A stretch of 64,000 bases of DNA from Anthopleura xanthogrammica (Eukaryota > Cnidaria > Anthozoa > Actiniaria > Actiniidae): NCBI GenBank assembly GCA_964019055.1, contig OZ025209.1, positions 11,516,981 to 11,580,980 on the forward strand. Direction: 5' to 3'. This document shows, one piece after another, positions 35,927-48,925 of this stretch; the stretch's first letter is position 1, and every line of letters begins with the position of its first letter. The notes beneath the pieces were generated by a model, which was not told where the DNA came from, did not search any database, and saw nothing but the letters and a program-made list of their open reading frames with translations. A program made the position numbers and the translations under genes.

Positions 35927-36463
35927 TTAAAGTGGGACGACGATGAAAATTGACCCTTTTCCAAACTAGATTTTTTTGATGACAAATTACAAAAAAAATT
36001 AAGAGAAAGAGAAACCTGATGTTAAAAAAGAGAAAAACAAAAAAATAATAGCTAAAATTCTGAGTTGAATTGCCTAAGAATATCGTCCGCCATTAATCCA
36101 TCTCGTTCCTACCCGTGACGTCAGTTATTCAACACTTTGCTTTTAGCGTTCAGGTTTAGGACTTATTGCTACATTCTTGCTCCACAACGCGTCTTCTTGG
36201 CTTTATTTTCAAGAAAAAACCTCAATTACAGAATATCTGCATATGACAAGAAGCCATGAGGGTTATCAACAGTGACAAACTGACGTCACAAAGAGAACGT
36301 TTGAATAATGCGGAATGAGAAAAACAAAGAAATAGAACTTGTTTTGAGGACGTTCCCTTTATCGCACCACAAAATGGCTTTGATATATTAGTGTGAATGC
36401 TATGAGGATGTCAAAAATGTAAAAAATATTAATTTCGTTGATTTCATCGTCGTCCCACTTTAA
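35927..36463. mobile_element. Non-autonomous DNA transposon with 22-bp TIRs
   Basis: The left TIR 'ttaaagtgggacgacgatga' and right TIR 'tcatcgtcgtcccactttaa' are exact complements bounding 537 bp with no transposase frame. A target duplication cannot be fixed by eye; 'tctctt/atctct' flanks are not clean. Confidence 0.75.
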
Positions 36464-36865
36464 CAATCTCTACACATATGTTTGCAGAGTCCAGGAATTG
36501 AGCCCAAGATCCCAAGAAGCAAACGTACTACCGCAACACTACACTTGATTTCATTAAGTCATATATTAAGTCATATATTCAGGGTATATTAAGAAAAAAA
36601 ACAACTTGGTCGTAAAAAGTTATAAGAGGATAAGAGAATGTTTGATTCACTTTTGTAATACATTACTAAAAAAAAAATGAAAATGAAAGGACTTAAGTGC
36701 ACTCCCCCCCCCCCACCCCTCCCCCCGTGTCCCCCTCTCTAAGATAGCGACATACATTTGGCATACATTCATCAATGTATGCTGACACGGGAAAGTGAAA
36801 TTATTAGAACATAAGTATCTTTAAAGTGAAGTTTATTTGGAAATTAACACTAATGTATTTTCCAG

Positions 36866-37155
36866 TAGAGTGCTTACACTATGTCCATGAAATAAAATCT
36901 AAATAGTTACTACCTAATAGTTTTTATTTAGTGACTATTAGTCACTATCACTCAACTGGAACAGCTTCAGTAACAATAAAGTATGCCTCTATCAAATAAA
37001 GTATTATCTTTCTATTGTCTTGAGTATTTGATTTCCCTTGTGTACTGTTACTGAAGCTGTTCCAGTTGAGTGATAGTGACTAATAGTCACTAAATAAAAA
37101 CTATTAGGTAGTAACTATTTAGATTTTATTTCATGGACATAGTGTAAGCACTCTA
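36866..37155. mobile_element. Foldback element with arms of about 115 bp
   Basis: The arms run from 'tagagtgcttacactatgtc' inward to 'aactggaacagcttcagtaa' and are matched base for base in reverse at 37036-37155. The unpaired centre is about 55 bp. Confidence 0.85.
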
Positions 37156-40100
37156 TAAGGTGCCTAATAAAATATTATTGTATCGTATATTGTATATTGT
37201 ATATATAGCGAGCAAGACCGCTGAAACTTGAAATAATTTGCAAATTCAATTCTAGATTGTTCTTGAGTTCAACTTTTGAGTGACTACGATTGTTTCTTCA
37301 ACCTAGAGTAATCTAATATTTTATCATAATTAGTAAATTTGCAAATTGTAATTCTCCGTCTTATCGCAGAAATAGCACAATTGTTGTGAGAATTTACAGA
37401 GCAGGATTTTAAAGTTCTACTTTTCGCTTTTTCAAATGAAACCTTTTCACCTGATGATGGCATTGTTTCCCCATTCTAGTTCACGTGTCATCCTTTACTG
37501 CTATTCATGCATGGATGAATATAGAATTTCTTGAAGACTATTCTTGTCAAAATTGAATAACAAAAAGAGAAAGCCGTCCCTCCCAAAGCTGCAACTGAAA
37601 CGTTTCTTCAAAGCCGCCAAATGTCATCATTTCAGTTTTCAGTTATTCAATGGAACATAATGTCGAATATTCTTAATAAAGAGAAAATAAAACGGAAAGC
37701 GCCTCCCTCCGTAAGCTGGAACTTCAACACTAAAGCCTCTTGCTGTAACAGTGGGTTTTGCCATTTTGTATTTAGCCAGGCGTGATGTTGATATCCCGTT
37801 TTCCAGCCGACTACGCACGATACCTTAAACACTGAACGTATTTTCACGCGTGTTTTCTTTTTCGTTTGCCTTAAAAAAGGAAGTCGACGGTAAACGTCAG
37901 AATGACGGGTAAGTAGGAAGAAAGTAGAAAACTAATAATCGTTACACCACGTGCCTTATGTCGTAGCAATGAATTAAAGTTCACAGTCAGGGAAAAGTCA
38001 GTGAATTTCGATTTTTTTCAAGGTTAGGGAATTGTCAGGAAATTTTGATTCTGGTCAGTAATTTTTTCCAATTTATCCAAAAGTGAGTGAAAAGTCAGGG
38101 AATTTCTGTCAACCTTCACAAAATCGTTTTAAATTCACTGACAGATTCTTTAATAATTGGGCTTCATTTGTTCGAACCATCAAAACAATATAATTTTTCG
38201 TAAAATAAGACCACAATGTGGTCAATGAAGGGATATGTCAGGAAAAAGTTAGGGAATTTTATTTTTCCGGATGAGTGGGAACCCTGAAGCAGAGAACGTA
38301 TATGTCAGTAAAGTTGGCGTATTATAGCTATTATTTACAGCGCTTGTATTCACAACGTGGAATGTTGTGGGAACGTCTTGATAGACGTCCACCAAAACCA
38401 GCTTCGTTGCGACAGAAAATTGTACGATTTCGCGTGTGTGGCTGGATAGCGCTGTAAGCGGTTTGGAATTAACCCATCGTAAATCGATTTCCATATGACA
38501 AAATACCGCAAGTGTTCCAAGTGTTCAGAATTAGGCATACAATGTTTGACTGCAGAGGAAGTTGAGCGATTTTTATTTTGAGAGTGCGGAAATTTATACA
38601 ATAGTACGGTACTGAAACACGGCACGTAAACATACCATAACACACAGTACCACTTTCCGTTCTCTTTTCGCACATCCTCCAATCCCAAGTTTACGCACAG
38701 CTACGACAAAATACCGTAACTTTTTGATGCATTGTTCCCCAATCGAAAATTCAATCGCGTAAGTGTTTGGGGCTTCCTACCCTCTTTAGTGCTATGAGAG
38801 ATGGGAAACAGTTTTCTTCTTAAGAAATAAAAGAAAAATATACGCCTTTGAAATGAAGCAGTCAACGAATCGAAGCCGTCAAACAATTGTTGTTATCATT
38901 TCAGCTCTGGATCGAGTTTCATTTTATTCTTTATGGCCACATGGCCGGTGTTCACGAATTATGCTGAAGTACGCGATCATGGTCTTGAGTCGAAATACAC
39001 CGATATACAGGATAAAATTGACTGTTGGATAGTTTGTAAAAGAAGAAAGGAAGAAAGGAAACGATCAGGAAAAAAAAGAAAGAGTGATAATAAGGTTTAG
39101 AAAGGCTCATTTGGTCAGTAAATAATGGCAACAACAATTAAAAAGAAGAAGATGATGAGAATGAATGACTGAATTAATGAATTAATTAGAAATGAAATAG
39201 ATAACCAAGAAAACAATATTATTATCTACCAGCATCACTTTCAGGTGGCCCTCGGTGAATTAATGAATATCAGATGATAAATAATAAATAATTAAAGAGT
39301 GAATGAATAAAAACATGAACGAAGGTATGAATGAATACGAAAATGAAGGATAAAACGAAAAGTGAATGAATTATAGAATGCATAATTGAGTAACTGAACT
39401 TAGTGGTTAGGCGAGTGAAGAAAAAAAAAACACGAACAAACAATGAACGAACAAATTAAACCACCGCTTTATTTTCCATTTTAGCTCGTTTCTAATTTAT
39501 AACATGTTATCCATTTCATTTTGTTTTTGCATTCGTTTGACCACAACTTCTAATATTTACGAATTCAAAACAAAAAGATGTTTTCAATTAATCCTCAAAC
39601 CCCCTAAGGGGACGTCGATCATAATTACGCAAATAAAGAAAATTTCGCCACCATGCAAATCTCCTTTAACAACCCTTCCATTTAGTTAATTTCTAGCAGA
39701 ATAAGAGTTATTATTAGCAGTGAAAGCGAAGAATAATCGGAAACACACAAAATATTCTTTGAAAGATGAAATAAAACTACCATCCGATTTTGGTTGATAC
39801 CATCAACCAGTCCTTGGAGGATGACAAATACGAGCGTATAATCGAACAACGTAGCATCCGGAAGAGCATACAAAATTTAAAAGACGCGAATTGTTTCTGT
39901 TGTTTGTATGATTACGCGATATTTGCCTATGTTCTAATCTTATTTGATTTCCTGTTCCTTAAACACGTTTGCTCGGTGATCAGGATTTTGATGATTACGC
40001 AGGAAGTTGATGTGTGCCGTAAGTGAAATTGACTTCTTAACTTCCTGGTTCCTACCAATTACCAAAAGTCAATTTTTTCTTTAGGCAACGGTATCTAGTA

Positions 40101-41206
40101 TAGTATGAGTTACTCTTTATCGTGTCCAGATGATCGGTTATAAATTATATAACTCGCCGCAAGTCTTACACTGAGTGCAAACTAAGTAAAACATATTACT
40201 TAGCGAGGTTTGGTTGGAAATTAGACGCTGATACTTCATTTCTTGTTCGTGCGATATTTAAAAAAACGGTCCCTTTCAGACACACACACACAAAAGCCCA
40301 TCTTCGACATTTTGGTTGTGTGTTCACGTATAAAGCAATTCAAGGCGAAGCTCGGAGAAATAAAGCATATATTAGGTTTACTCAAATGTTTCCCCGGAGC
40401 CTTGTCTTCATAAAATTGCTTCAAGCATTATTCGTGGTCACTTGACCAGAATATCGAAGTTGGGCTATTCACCAGTTAAGTAGGCTCAAGCCAAAGAGCT
40501 GCACAATACGAGAAACACATATTACAAGCAGATGGTAAATTATGCGATTCGAACTTGTGATCTCTAGGAGTCTGTCCTTTCTTACGGAAACTGAATTAAA
40601 TTACCCCCATCTATTGATCATGCTTTCAACTAAATACCTTTAAAAAATATATATATATAAAAATAAGAATTCATTATTTATGCAAAACAGGTGTAGATTC
40701 ACTGTTATAAAGGTATAGACTGGCATTTTTGAGATTATCCTGTTGGTATATTCTAAAACAGCTAGCTATTAGTATCTTCACCTTAGAGGGCTTTAGAATA
40801 ATTACCACTCTGAATTGCAGCTGAATTAGCTACATCTCTAAATGGTATTTTTTGGGCGACTACTGTGTACATATTATGTCATTTTTGTCTCTAACTTATT
40901 GTAATTTTATATGGACGTTTCGCGCGAGTGACACTTCTGCTTTCACATATATGTTATGTTCATACGGAAACTTTCTGCAATTCAAATATCTTTTTTCTTC
41001 CAAATACTGCAGTATAACGGTTAAGGAATAAAAAACAGTTTTCCGTGTATTATACTCTGATAAAGACACGCGGGATGTGGAGAGAACACGAGAGAAGCGT
41101 AGGAAACCACGACGCTTAGTTTATATTCATGACGTTTTCATAAGTTATTTTAGTCCTATAAGCTTTTTGCTATCGTGTTGCCAGAACTGTTCTACAATTA
41201 ACACTT
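37156..41206. other. Intergenic, no gene recognised
   Basis: A 4-kb stretch of AT-rich sequence has many ORFs of 60-110 codons on both strands but no recognisable domain, no consistent splice-site pairs and no long repeats. Features are minor: short (AT)n near 40650 and poly-A/poly-T runs. A gene with small exons or a long non-coding RNA could be missed. Confidence 0.4.
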
Positions 41207-41357
41207 TAGACCCCTTGCAATCATTACCAAACTGGGGGTCAAAACAAATTTGGAGAACTGCTTTCTCTTGAGGATAGAAAACTTTTGTGCATGATGTTTA
41301 TATTTTACATTGTTTTGTCTCCCAGGTTGGGAATTAGTGCAAGGGAGTACAATTATA
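41207..41357. mobile_element. Diverged 'TAGACCCCTT' family copy
   Basis: It starts 'tagaccccttgcaatca', contains 'gtcaaaacaa' and 'ttgttttgtctcccaggttg', and ends 'tagtgcaagggagta'. The arms are more diverged than in the 30785 copy. Confidence 0.5.
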
Positions 41358-42612
41358 CTCTCTATTGATGACCGAAGGGGAAAAAAAGTTAATAATAATA
41401 ATTTCATTTCAAAATTTGACAAATAACTGATATCTAACAATCTAACAATCAGGTGAAATAGGATCACTTTAATTTGTTAGCATTATGCTATTTCTATATT
41501 TAAAACCTGGAGGTATTAATAGAATAGAGGTAATTATTCAAGTCAAATACGTGATAAAAAGAAGTGTGTGAGGAAGTGGTAATATTCTCCTAGTTGCGCC
41601 AGTGCAGTGAAGCTGTTTGCGAATGATTTTCAGGTCTCTTCGTTACTGGTCCTTGGTGTACCCCAAAGGTAAGACGAGTTCGATTCAAAACAACTACTTG
41701 AATACTAATTTTTGGACGTGTAGTTTAAAGAATTCCCATCTTGTAGGTCTCAAGCATGATGACGTTTTATAGTATCTAAAATCCCTTAAAATTTCAGTAG
41801 CTTTTTTATTTGTGGTGCTAATTTTGACAATTATTAGGAGTTTTTAATTAAAAAGAATTGTGGAAGTTTTTAGTTATGAAACGCTATTATGGCTCGGGTC
41901 TTGGATGTAGAAAAAGAATGCAGTCAAAGAAAAATATTCTCAGCTTAAAAGGAAAAAATATCTAACAATGGCATTAACTCTAAATATATTATAGCGTTGT
42001 CTATTCACGATCAGGAGAATCGTTTTTCCTTTTACTCTTCGCTTGAAAGAGATTAACATCATAAAAAGATGTTCATTTTAATCTTGTATTCAGCTGTTTC
42101 AGGTACTTACAACTATTATAAGAGGCTGTCCGTGTAGGAACCGACAACTCGATTTTTTGTATAAAGCAGACTTCAATCTGTGGGATGAACAAAAATGGCA
42201 ATCATTTGAATTGTAGTGGCTTTTTATATATATTTTTTTGGCGTCGATTTTCGAAGTCGGTCGAAAACAGCAAAATCCCTATTATTTATATCCAAATTTA
42301 GGACTTACATCGGCATCGCTCAGAACTCAAATTCTTGCTTGAAAAAGCTAAAACTTGTACGCTAGAGAACAACTTTATTGCCTCCTCAATAGATATTTTA
42401 TTTATCTTCAAAGGCAACTGAATAGTCAATCCTTTTTCGTTATTTACTGTGAAAAACGAGAAAATTTAGTAAATATTTAATAAATTACAATTTTTTTTAA
42501 AATGACCATATCATTAACAATATAAAAGAGGGCGTGCGTATATACCAATATTCAAGTGCGAGTTTCTTGAAAGTCCAGACCGTTCTAGAAGAAAGATAAC
42601 AATAGCGATGGA

Positions 42613-43034
42613 CTACCCCGGGGGGGAGGGGGGGGGGGACTCCGGGGGTAAAGTATGGGGTATGCTCGTCGTATCTCTTAGGGGTAAAAATCAGCGATTT
42701 GGTATCTTTTAGGGTCTTAAATTTGAGGTTTATCAAATCACCACTTTCTGGTATCTTTTAGGGTGTTGAAAAAGGAACTAGCCCATCGCATAATAACGCA
42801 ATATGTATGCCTGCGTAAACTCGGAATATTACTCAAGGAAAAACCTTTCAAAAGCCTTTATTTTTTAATAGTATTATTTTTGTGGTACCTCTTAAAATTT
42901 GGTAAAATTTGGGGTTAAAATTTGCTAAGCCACGCCCTTTTTAAAAAACGTCCGGTATCTTTTAGAGGTATTTTTGGAAATTTCCGACGAGCATACCCGA
43001 TACTTTACCCCCTGAGTCCCCCCCCCCCCCCCAG
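42613..43034. mobile_element. G/C-ended TIR element
   Basis: The left end 'gggggactccgggggtaaag' and right end 'ctttaccccctgagtccccc' are inverted repeats about 420 bp apart. Internal repeats of 'ggtatcttttagggt' are seen. The homopolymer ends (11-14 G or C) are typical of this element type and hard to sequence. Confidence 0.75.
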
Positions 43035-43773
43035 AAGGGATGTTGTGTGTTTCTTTAGTTTCACGACGAAAAAAGGCAAAATATAATACATAATTTCAAA
43101 TAAAACAGCGAAAAAACGACAAAAAACAATTTTGCTCTTTAAAATATAGGTATTTTGGGTGATAGATATCGGAAATATCATTGAATTTGCTTTAAAAATG
43201 GGAAATATTGACTGAAACTTAGTCTCAGTTGTCGCCATTAAAGTCCAAAGATCGTAATCGAAATCATTTAGCGATCATTTGGCTTCGCAAAAAAAATGAA
43301 AATAAAGCTTGTTGGTCTTAAAATTTTGCACATAAGCAGTAAATCTCAAAGAGAATAATCTGTGTTCATTACAGCTTCTGAATCTTCGAAAAAGCCGATT
43401 TTTGAAGGCATAATTTGCTTGACAGCTCGTTTGTTTACGTTTCGCATGGCTACATACGCTCGTAAGACGGCGCTGCATTTTGCCATATATCTTCTCTCTT
43501 TTACATTGAAATGACTCCCAGAGATCTTGTAAGACTAAATTAGCTGTTGTTTCATTGAAGAATGTTAATATTTTTTCATTTTAGCTTACCTTTTATAATA
43601 AAACAGGATACAATTGTAGAAGTTGTGTTACTGTAAATTGACCTTGAACTCGACACACAGTCACGCTATAATGCCCTGATTACCCAAGATGCACCGTTTT
43701 GCCTAAAGCGCGTATTAGAGGGGGGTCACTAAAATCTTACTATGTTTCAGGGGGATCTTACGTAATCTACTAA

Positions 43774-44700
43774 GATCTAGTACAATACAGTAATAGTCTC
43801 TTAGATTTAATATGTACCACTAATGAGCATCTAATTGACAATGTTGACGTCTCTGACGACACTGGGATTTCGCTTTTTTCTGATCATAAAGCCCTTACTT
43901 TTGATTTAAAACTCAAACTTTATCCTAAAGTTTTTTGTAGACGCTCAGCTTATGATTATTCAAAAGGTGACTTTGACGGTCTAGTCAGTTCGCTTGAGAG
44001 GATTCCTTTGGTTGATATTGTTCTCAGTGAAAGTGATGTTAATCTGGCCTGGGACAAGTGGAAAGACACTTTTCTCGCTGCTGTTGATTCCTTTGTTCCT
44101 AAAGTTTTTCGTGAGCGCTTATTTACACCTCCGTACATTTCTCGTGATCTTTTTCACGCGATCCTTATCTTCTTTTTCAAATGTAAACAAGGCAATTTTG
44201 ATCTTGACATTTCCCAGTTTGTTACTTTTTCTTCCCAACGTTCGTCTCGCACTCGATCAAGTCAGGCGAATTTACTTCTTCCTAATTCTTGTCGTACTTC
44301 TCTCTTCAGGGCTTCTTTTTTCAATCGTATTGTTTTCCTTTGGAACAGTCTCCCTCTTTCAGTTCGCAACATTTCCTCTGTATCTTCTTTCAAGAGCAAT
44401 CTGTATTCTCATTACTTTTCTAAACTTGACTCTACTTTTGACGTCAACAGAATGCGTACATGGAAATTTTTTTGTTCTAAGTGCCGTTCTTATAATCCTA
44501 ATTGTTGTTCTTAATTGCTCTATTATTTCACGGTTTTTTTTCTTTTTTCTTTTGATGTGTAATTGTATTTTTTATGTATTTATATATTTTTGTTAGGCTG
44601 GTCTTAGCATGGGACTTCTTGTCCTGTTGATCATGCCTTCAACTGGTTTCAAATCAAAGTTGTAAAGCAGATAAATAAATAAAATAAATAAAATAAGTAA
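43774..44700 (+). mobile_element. LINE (non-LTR retrotransposon) internal-deletion derivative
   Basis: One continuous frame (about 43774-44514) joins the end of an APE-type endonuclease (FSDHKALTFDL, the catalytic SDH motif) to the C-terminal tail after the reverse transcriptase (SFFNRIVFLWNSLPLSVRN). The RT core is absent, so the copy arose by an internal deletion that kept the frame. After the stop comes a 3' UTR and a tail of AAATA/AAATAAA units (about 44672-44700), as expected for LINE 3' ends. A CR1/L2-like clade is likely, but the clade cannot be settled by eye. Confidence 0.8.
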
Positions 44701-44705
44701 ATGTC

Positions 44706-44856
44706 AGGACCCGGTTGTACGAAGGGTGAATAGCGCTATCCGATGGATAAACCCTTATCCAGTGGTGGATAGGTCGATGCTGTTCTCTAATAAATTTATC
44801 CACTGGATAAGATTTACCCGTCGGATAGTGCTATTCACCCTTCGTACAACTGGGCC
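44706..44856. mobile_element. MITE, inverted repeat 'GGNCCNGTTGTACGAAGGGTG'
   Basis: The arms 'ggttgtacgaagggtgaata' and 'tattcacccttcgtacaact' bound a 151-bp hairpin made of repeated 'ggataa' blocks. It was inserted directly behind the LINE tail. Confidence 0.85.
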
Positions 44857-45089
44857 AAGAAGTTTTTTTCCTGATAAAACCCGGCGCTATTTGAAAATCA
44901 TATCAGTCAATCTAACAAATTGTTGTTGTTCTTCCTAGCAGATATCCTGCCAAAGTCTTTACAGTTCTAAGAAGATCAGTCACACAGAAGAAAAGGAAAA
45001 GTGGCACATATCATTTTTAGATAAAGACAGAACATATTCAGTAAACAATTATTTGAATACAGTGTAGCAGGAAGCTCAGTCAAGAAGTA

Positions 45090-46247
45090 TTGATAATGTT
45101 GCCAAACACCACCAATATTACCATGTATAGCAGCGGTGGGAACATGATAAATGAATCCTATGAATGCCGCTCCTATGCCAAAAGCCTCTCGCCAATTGAA
45201 GAGCCAAAAGCATCCGAGAATTTCCGAACTATTTTTATGGCCTTCATCGTGATGTTTTCAATTGTTGGCAATTCCTTAGTATTGAGAGGAGCAATAAGTC
45301 GAAGGAATCGGCCATTTGTTTACTATTTGGTGATCAATCTATCTATAGCAGAACTGGTTGGTGGCGGTATTCGGCCATTTATAATGGTCGAAGAAAGAAC
45401 ACCATTTGACTGGGAGTTTGGCAATTTCATGTGCCAGTTTGTCGTATCTTGTTATATATGTACTACCGTGGTCGTCACTTTTACTCTAGCAAGCATTGCA
45501 GTATTCCGAGCCGTTATAATGATTCAGCCAAAGAGGAATCGCCCTTCTAAACGATTTGCTTACAGTATTATGGCCATTTCATGGATTTGTGGAGCCGTCT
45601 TCGGTTTACCCTACGGACTGAATCATAAACTGATGTTATATCCAGATTGCATTAAACCAAGAGTCCTAAAAAAGTGTATCATGACAGTCGATCCGTCGCC
45701 CGTTTTTGAAATTGCGTATTTCCTTTCAGCCTTTATAATTCCATTTGTGTTGATGGCGGTGTCTTATGGAATAGTGATTTTCAGGATAAAACAGCACATT
45801 CATTGTGAGGGAGCCAGAAAGGAATCCATTGAAATGACGACTGTCACTGCTACCACAAGAGAAGGCTCGATGGAAATCGAAACGGCACAGTCCCTTGGTG
45901 AAAAACATCAATCCTCCCCCAACAATGCAATCCTTCGGCCTGTGGGACAAAGACGTAGCTTGCCCAATGACAAAGAAAATAAAAATAACAAAAGCAATAT
46001 ATTCAAGCTTGAAAAAGATGTCCTGAACTTGCTTTACATCCTCATTCTCGTTTTCTTCATTTGTTATCTTCCATGGATAATCATGTACATTTTGAAGGTA
46101 ATAGCCAAAGTACCAAGTGTTGTGGTTTGGCCCTACTTCGAGATATTTGATTGGTATATGACTTTGATGTATAGCTTATCGGGTGCTCTTCATCCCATTT
46201 GTTACGGAGCAGCGAGTAAAGTTATTGACATAAGTTTATTAAAGTAA
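45090..46247 (+). CDS. Intronless class A (rhodopsin-like) GPCR, peptide/amine type, orphan
   Basis: This is a 385-residue seven-helix receptor for the plasma membrane. The N-terminus carries N-glycosylation sequons near residues 6, 9 and 21. TM1 has GN (60-61). TM2 has NLSIAEL, with Glu88 where most receptors have Asp2.50. Cys115 lies at the TM3 start after the 'W.FG..MC' motif. TM3 ends F-R-A (139-141) in place of D/E-R-Y. TM6 has FFICYLPW and TM7 has HPICY in place of NPxxY. Loop 3 is long and rich in Ser/Thr/Glu, with a charged Lys/Asn stretch before TM6. The C-tail is very short. Cnidarians have large lineage-specific families of such single-exon receptors. The ligand is unknown. The start could also be the second Met (45096). 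Confidence 0.9.
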   Translation: MIMLPNTTNITMYSSGGNMINESYECRSYAKSLSPIEEPKASENFRTIFMAFIVMFSIVGNSLVLRGAISRRNRPFVYYLVINLSIAELVGGGIRPFIMVEERTPFDWEFGNFMCQFVVSCYICTTVVVTFTLASIAVFRAVIMIQPKRNRPSKRFAYSIMAISWICGAVFGLPYGLNHKLMLYPDCIKPRVLKKCIMTVDPSPVFEIAYFLSAFIIPFVLMAVSYGIVIFRIKQHIHCEGARKESIEMTTVTATTREGSMEIETAQSLGEKHQSSPNNAILRPVGQRRSLPNDKENKNNKSNIFKLEKDVLNLLYILILVFFICYLPWIIMYILKVIAKVPSVVVWPYFEIFDWYMTLMYSLSGALHPICYGAASKVIDISLLK

Positions 46248-48297
46248 CTTCAGATTGCCATGCAACAAGTTCATGTGAGAATATAAATGTGACTGAACCC
46301 AATACAACATTGATATCATGGCAAAGACACCATCACGAACAACAACAAAAGGCAAGAAAAAATAACCAACTGAGCAAGCAAGCCAAAAAAACAAAAACAA
46401 TATCAACTAACCAAACCAACCAACAACCAAGAAACTGACAAACCGACCCAGCGATAAGCCGACCGGCAACCAAACCACCAAGCGAAAAAGGTAACTAACT
46501 ATTTCACGGGTTATATATATAAAGCCATTCTAAGTATACAAATCAAATGAACTTAATAAGTCTAATTATCATATGACCTGCACCACCCTGCATGCTCGCG
46601 TGCTCTTGTAAAACCTTTGGTTAAAAGTCACGCATAGGGGGCCGGACAGTTTGACGTGAGCGGGCTGGACAAACTCATCCGGACCTGCTCGAAAGTCCCG
46701 CGCACTTTTTCTCAAATGTAGAAGGATTTTTTCGGTCGTTTTTTATTAAAAAAATGTGGATCATATGGCATTACGCTACCATATATGAATCTTTGCGCTC
46801 GGTCCTACGACTTGACCTCGAGCCAAATATGTTCCCGTCCGGCTCCCCCACTCAGTCAATATATAAGTACACAGTTTGTAAAAAAAAAAATACTAAAAGT
46901 TATAATTATCAAGTCGTGAATGTGACTAGGGACAGCCCATATTTCTACTCATCTTTGGCTTACAGTAAAATTTTAGTTCACAATAAATATCCATTTATAT
47001 TCTTGTAAATGTTGATTTCGCGATCGGTTATTTGCTCTTACTTCTTACATCTTTCGAGTCTTAGTAAGTATCATATGCCTTTGGCGGGAATCGAAGCCAC
47101 GTCTTCGGTACTCTAGCTCGCACTTGGATAAAAATCGATGAAAATTGGAAATTGCTTGGAGCTTGGTTAACAATTTCTATATGACCCCAATAGTGATTAA
47201 GCAACATATTTTCATCACCGTCAAAAGTGGCGAAAAGAGTTTATTATTGTAAGATTTATATTGATTAAAATGACGTCAACCCTATTGCTTGTTTTGTTTT
47301 TTGGCTTTTTTTTTCAAATTTAAACATTTTTTTAAAAATGAAAAAAAAAATTCTCAACTGCAAGTGGGTCCCAAGCTAATTTCTAATTTTTATTCCCAAT
47401 ATGGATTTCATAATCCAAATTGTCATATTATCCTCAAATATTTGAATCATTCGGGCTTTCAAAAATTGGGGCGTTCTCATTCAGGTGCTCCTTTCAGCTG
47501 ATCCGAGAAAAAATGTTACCCAATCAGAATCAAGGAAATTTGCAAAACTGAGGTGTCACCCTTAGCAGCCTGGCGGCTCGGGAAACTGTTATTTCTTTAT
47601 CATATTTCCCCACTCAATGAAGAATATCATAGTAAAAGTATACAAAATATGAAAACTTTTTCCTGAAAATCTCAATTAAGGTTTTATTTTACGGAACAAA
47701 TTGGAAAAAAGACAAAGTCTTTATCTGTATAACAAAACTAATAAAGATTGATTGATTGATTGAAAGTCAATTTTCGCAGGCTTCATGACACCTCAGTATG
47801 CAATGAAGTCATTTCTACGTCACTATTTCAGATTAGTTGGTTGAACCCCTGAGACATAATAAGAACCTAAAAACGAAAGAAGTATAAGAGCATATATGAC
47901 TTTTAGTTCTTTTAAAAATTATTATAATAATTAAATGGATAGGAAACCGTCAAGGTGTACAGTACAAGATGAACTCAGTTAATCCTTTATGGATTTTGGA
48001 AAACGTATACACCCATTCGAAAAATTGCCGCTTCTGAATTACATGTTTATTATTAAATTTAATTCCTCAAGAGGAATAAAACATGTAAGTGGAAAAAAAG
48101 TTAATATAAATAAGGATTCTGTGGAAAATCTGGGAGAAAAAAAGTGATTAACTTAGAAGCTACTGCAGTGTAAAGTGTGTAAATGACACTTAATTAAAGC
48201 GAAGCTAGTCAGTATTGATCAGCAAAATCTGATACTGATAATTGTATATTCATTCCGTAATAACTTAAAAAAAAAAAAAAAAAAAAAATGACACGTG
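46248..48297. other. Intergenic after GPCR, no gene seen
   Basis: An A/C-rich stretch at 46340-46490 ('accaaccaacaacc' type) is low complexity. A possible LINE/SINE 3' terminus with (ATTG)n lies near 47745-47762. Near 47085-47115 a tRNA B-box-like 'gaatcgaagcc' appears on the minus strand without a clover leaf. A poly-A run lies near 48267-48288. Confidence 0.4.
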
Positions 48298-48925
48298 GAA
48301 TTGAAAATTTTCCTGCTCACTCACTTTTGGATGCTTTTTCGGGTGAGAGTGATATACTGATAAAATATTTGATTGACGAAGTTTGAATATATAGAAAAGT
48401 GAAGAATCGCCATTTTTAGAATCGGTGTATATACAGCTATTTCAAAAAATTAAGAAATGGAATTGAAAATTTCCCTGCTCACTCACTTTTGGATGCTTTT
48501 TCGGGTGAGAATGATATACTGATAAAATATTTGATTGACGAAGTTTGAATAGAAAAGTGAAGAATCGCCATTTTTAGAATCGGTGTATATACAGCTATTT
48601 CAAAAAATTGAGAATTGGAATTGAAAATTTCCCTACTCACTCACTTTTGGATGCTTTTTCGGGTGAGAATGATATACTGATAAAATATTTGATTGACGAA
48701 GTTTGAATAGAAAGGTGAAGAATCGCCATTTTTAGAATCGATGTATATACAGCTATTTCAAAAAATTGAGAATTGGAATTGAAAATTTCCCTACCGTCAC
48801 TCACTTTTGGATGCTTTTTCGGGTGAGAGTGATATACTGATAAAATATTTGATTGACGAAGTTTGAATATATAGAAAAGTGAAGAATCGCCATTTTTAGA
48901 ATCGGTGTATACAGCTATTTTAAAA
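48298..48925. repeat. Tandem repeat, about 158-bp unit, four copies
   Basis: Each copy begins 'ggaattgaaaatttccctgc'-like, contains 'cacttttggatgctttttcg' and ends 'tcggtgtatatacagctatt'. Copies start near 48299, 48460, 48617 and 48777. Identity is very high, so this is a recent expansion. Confidence 0.9.

Noticed and set aside
38249..38688. Overlapping minus-strand ORFs of 68-112 codons
   Set aside because: Several frames are open at once, there are no motifs, and composition is like the surrounding intergenic DNA.
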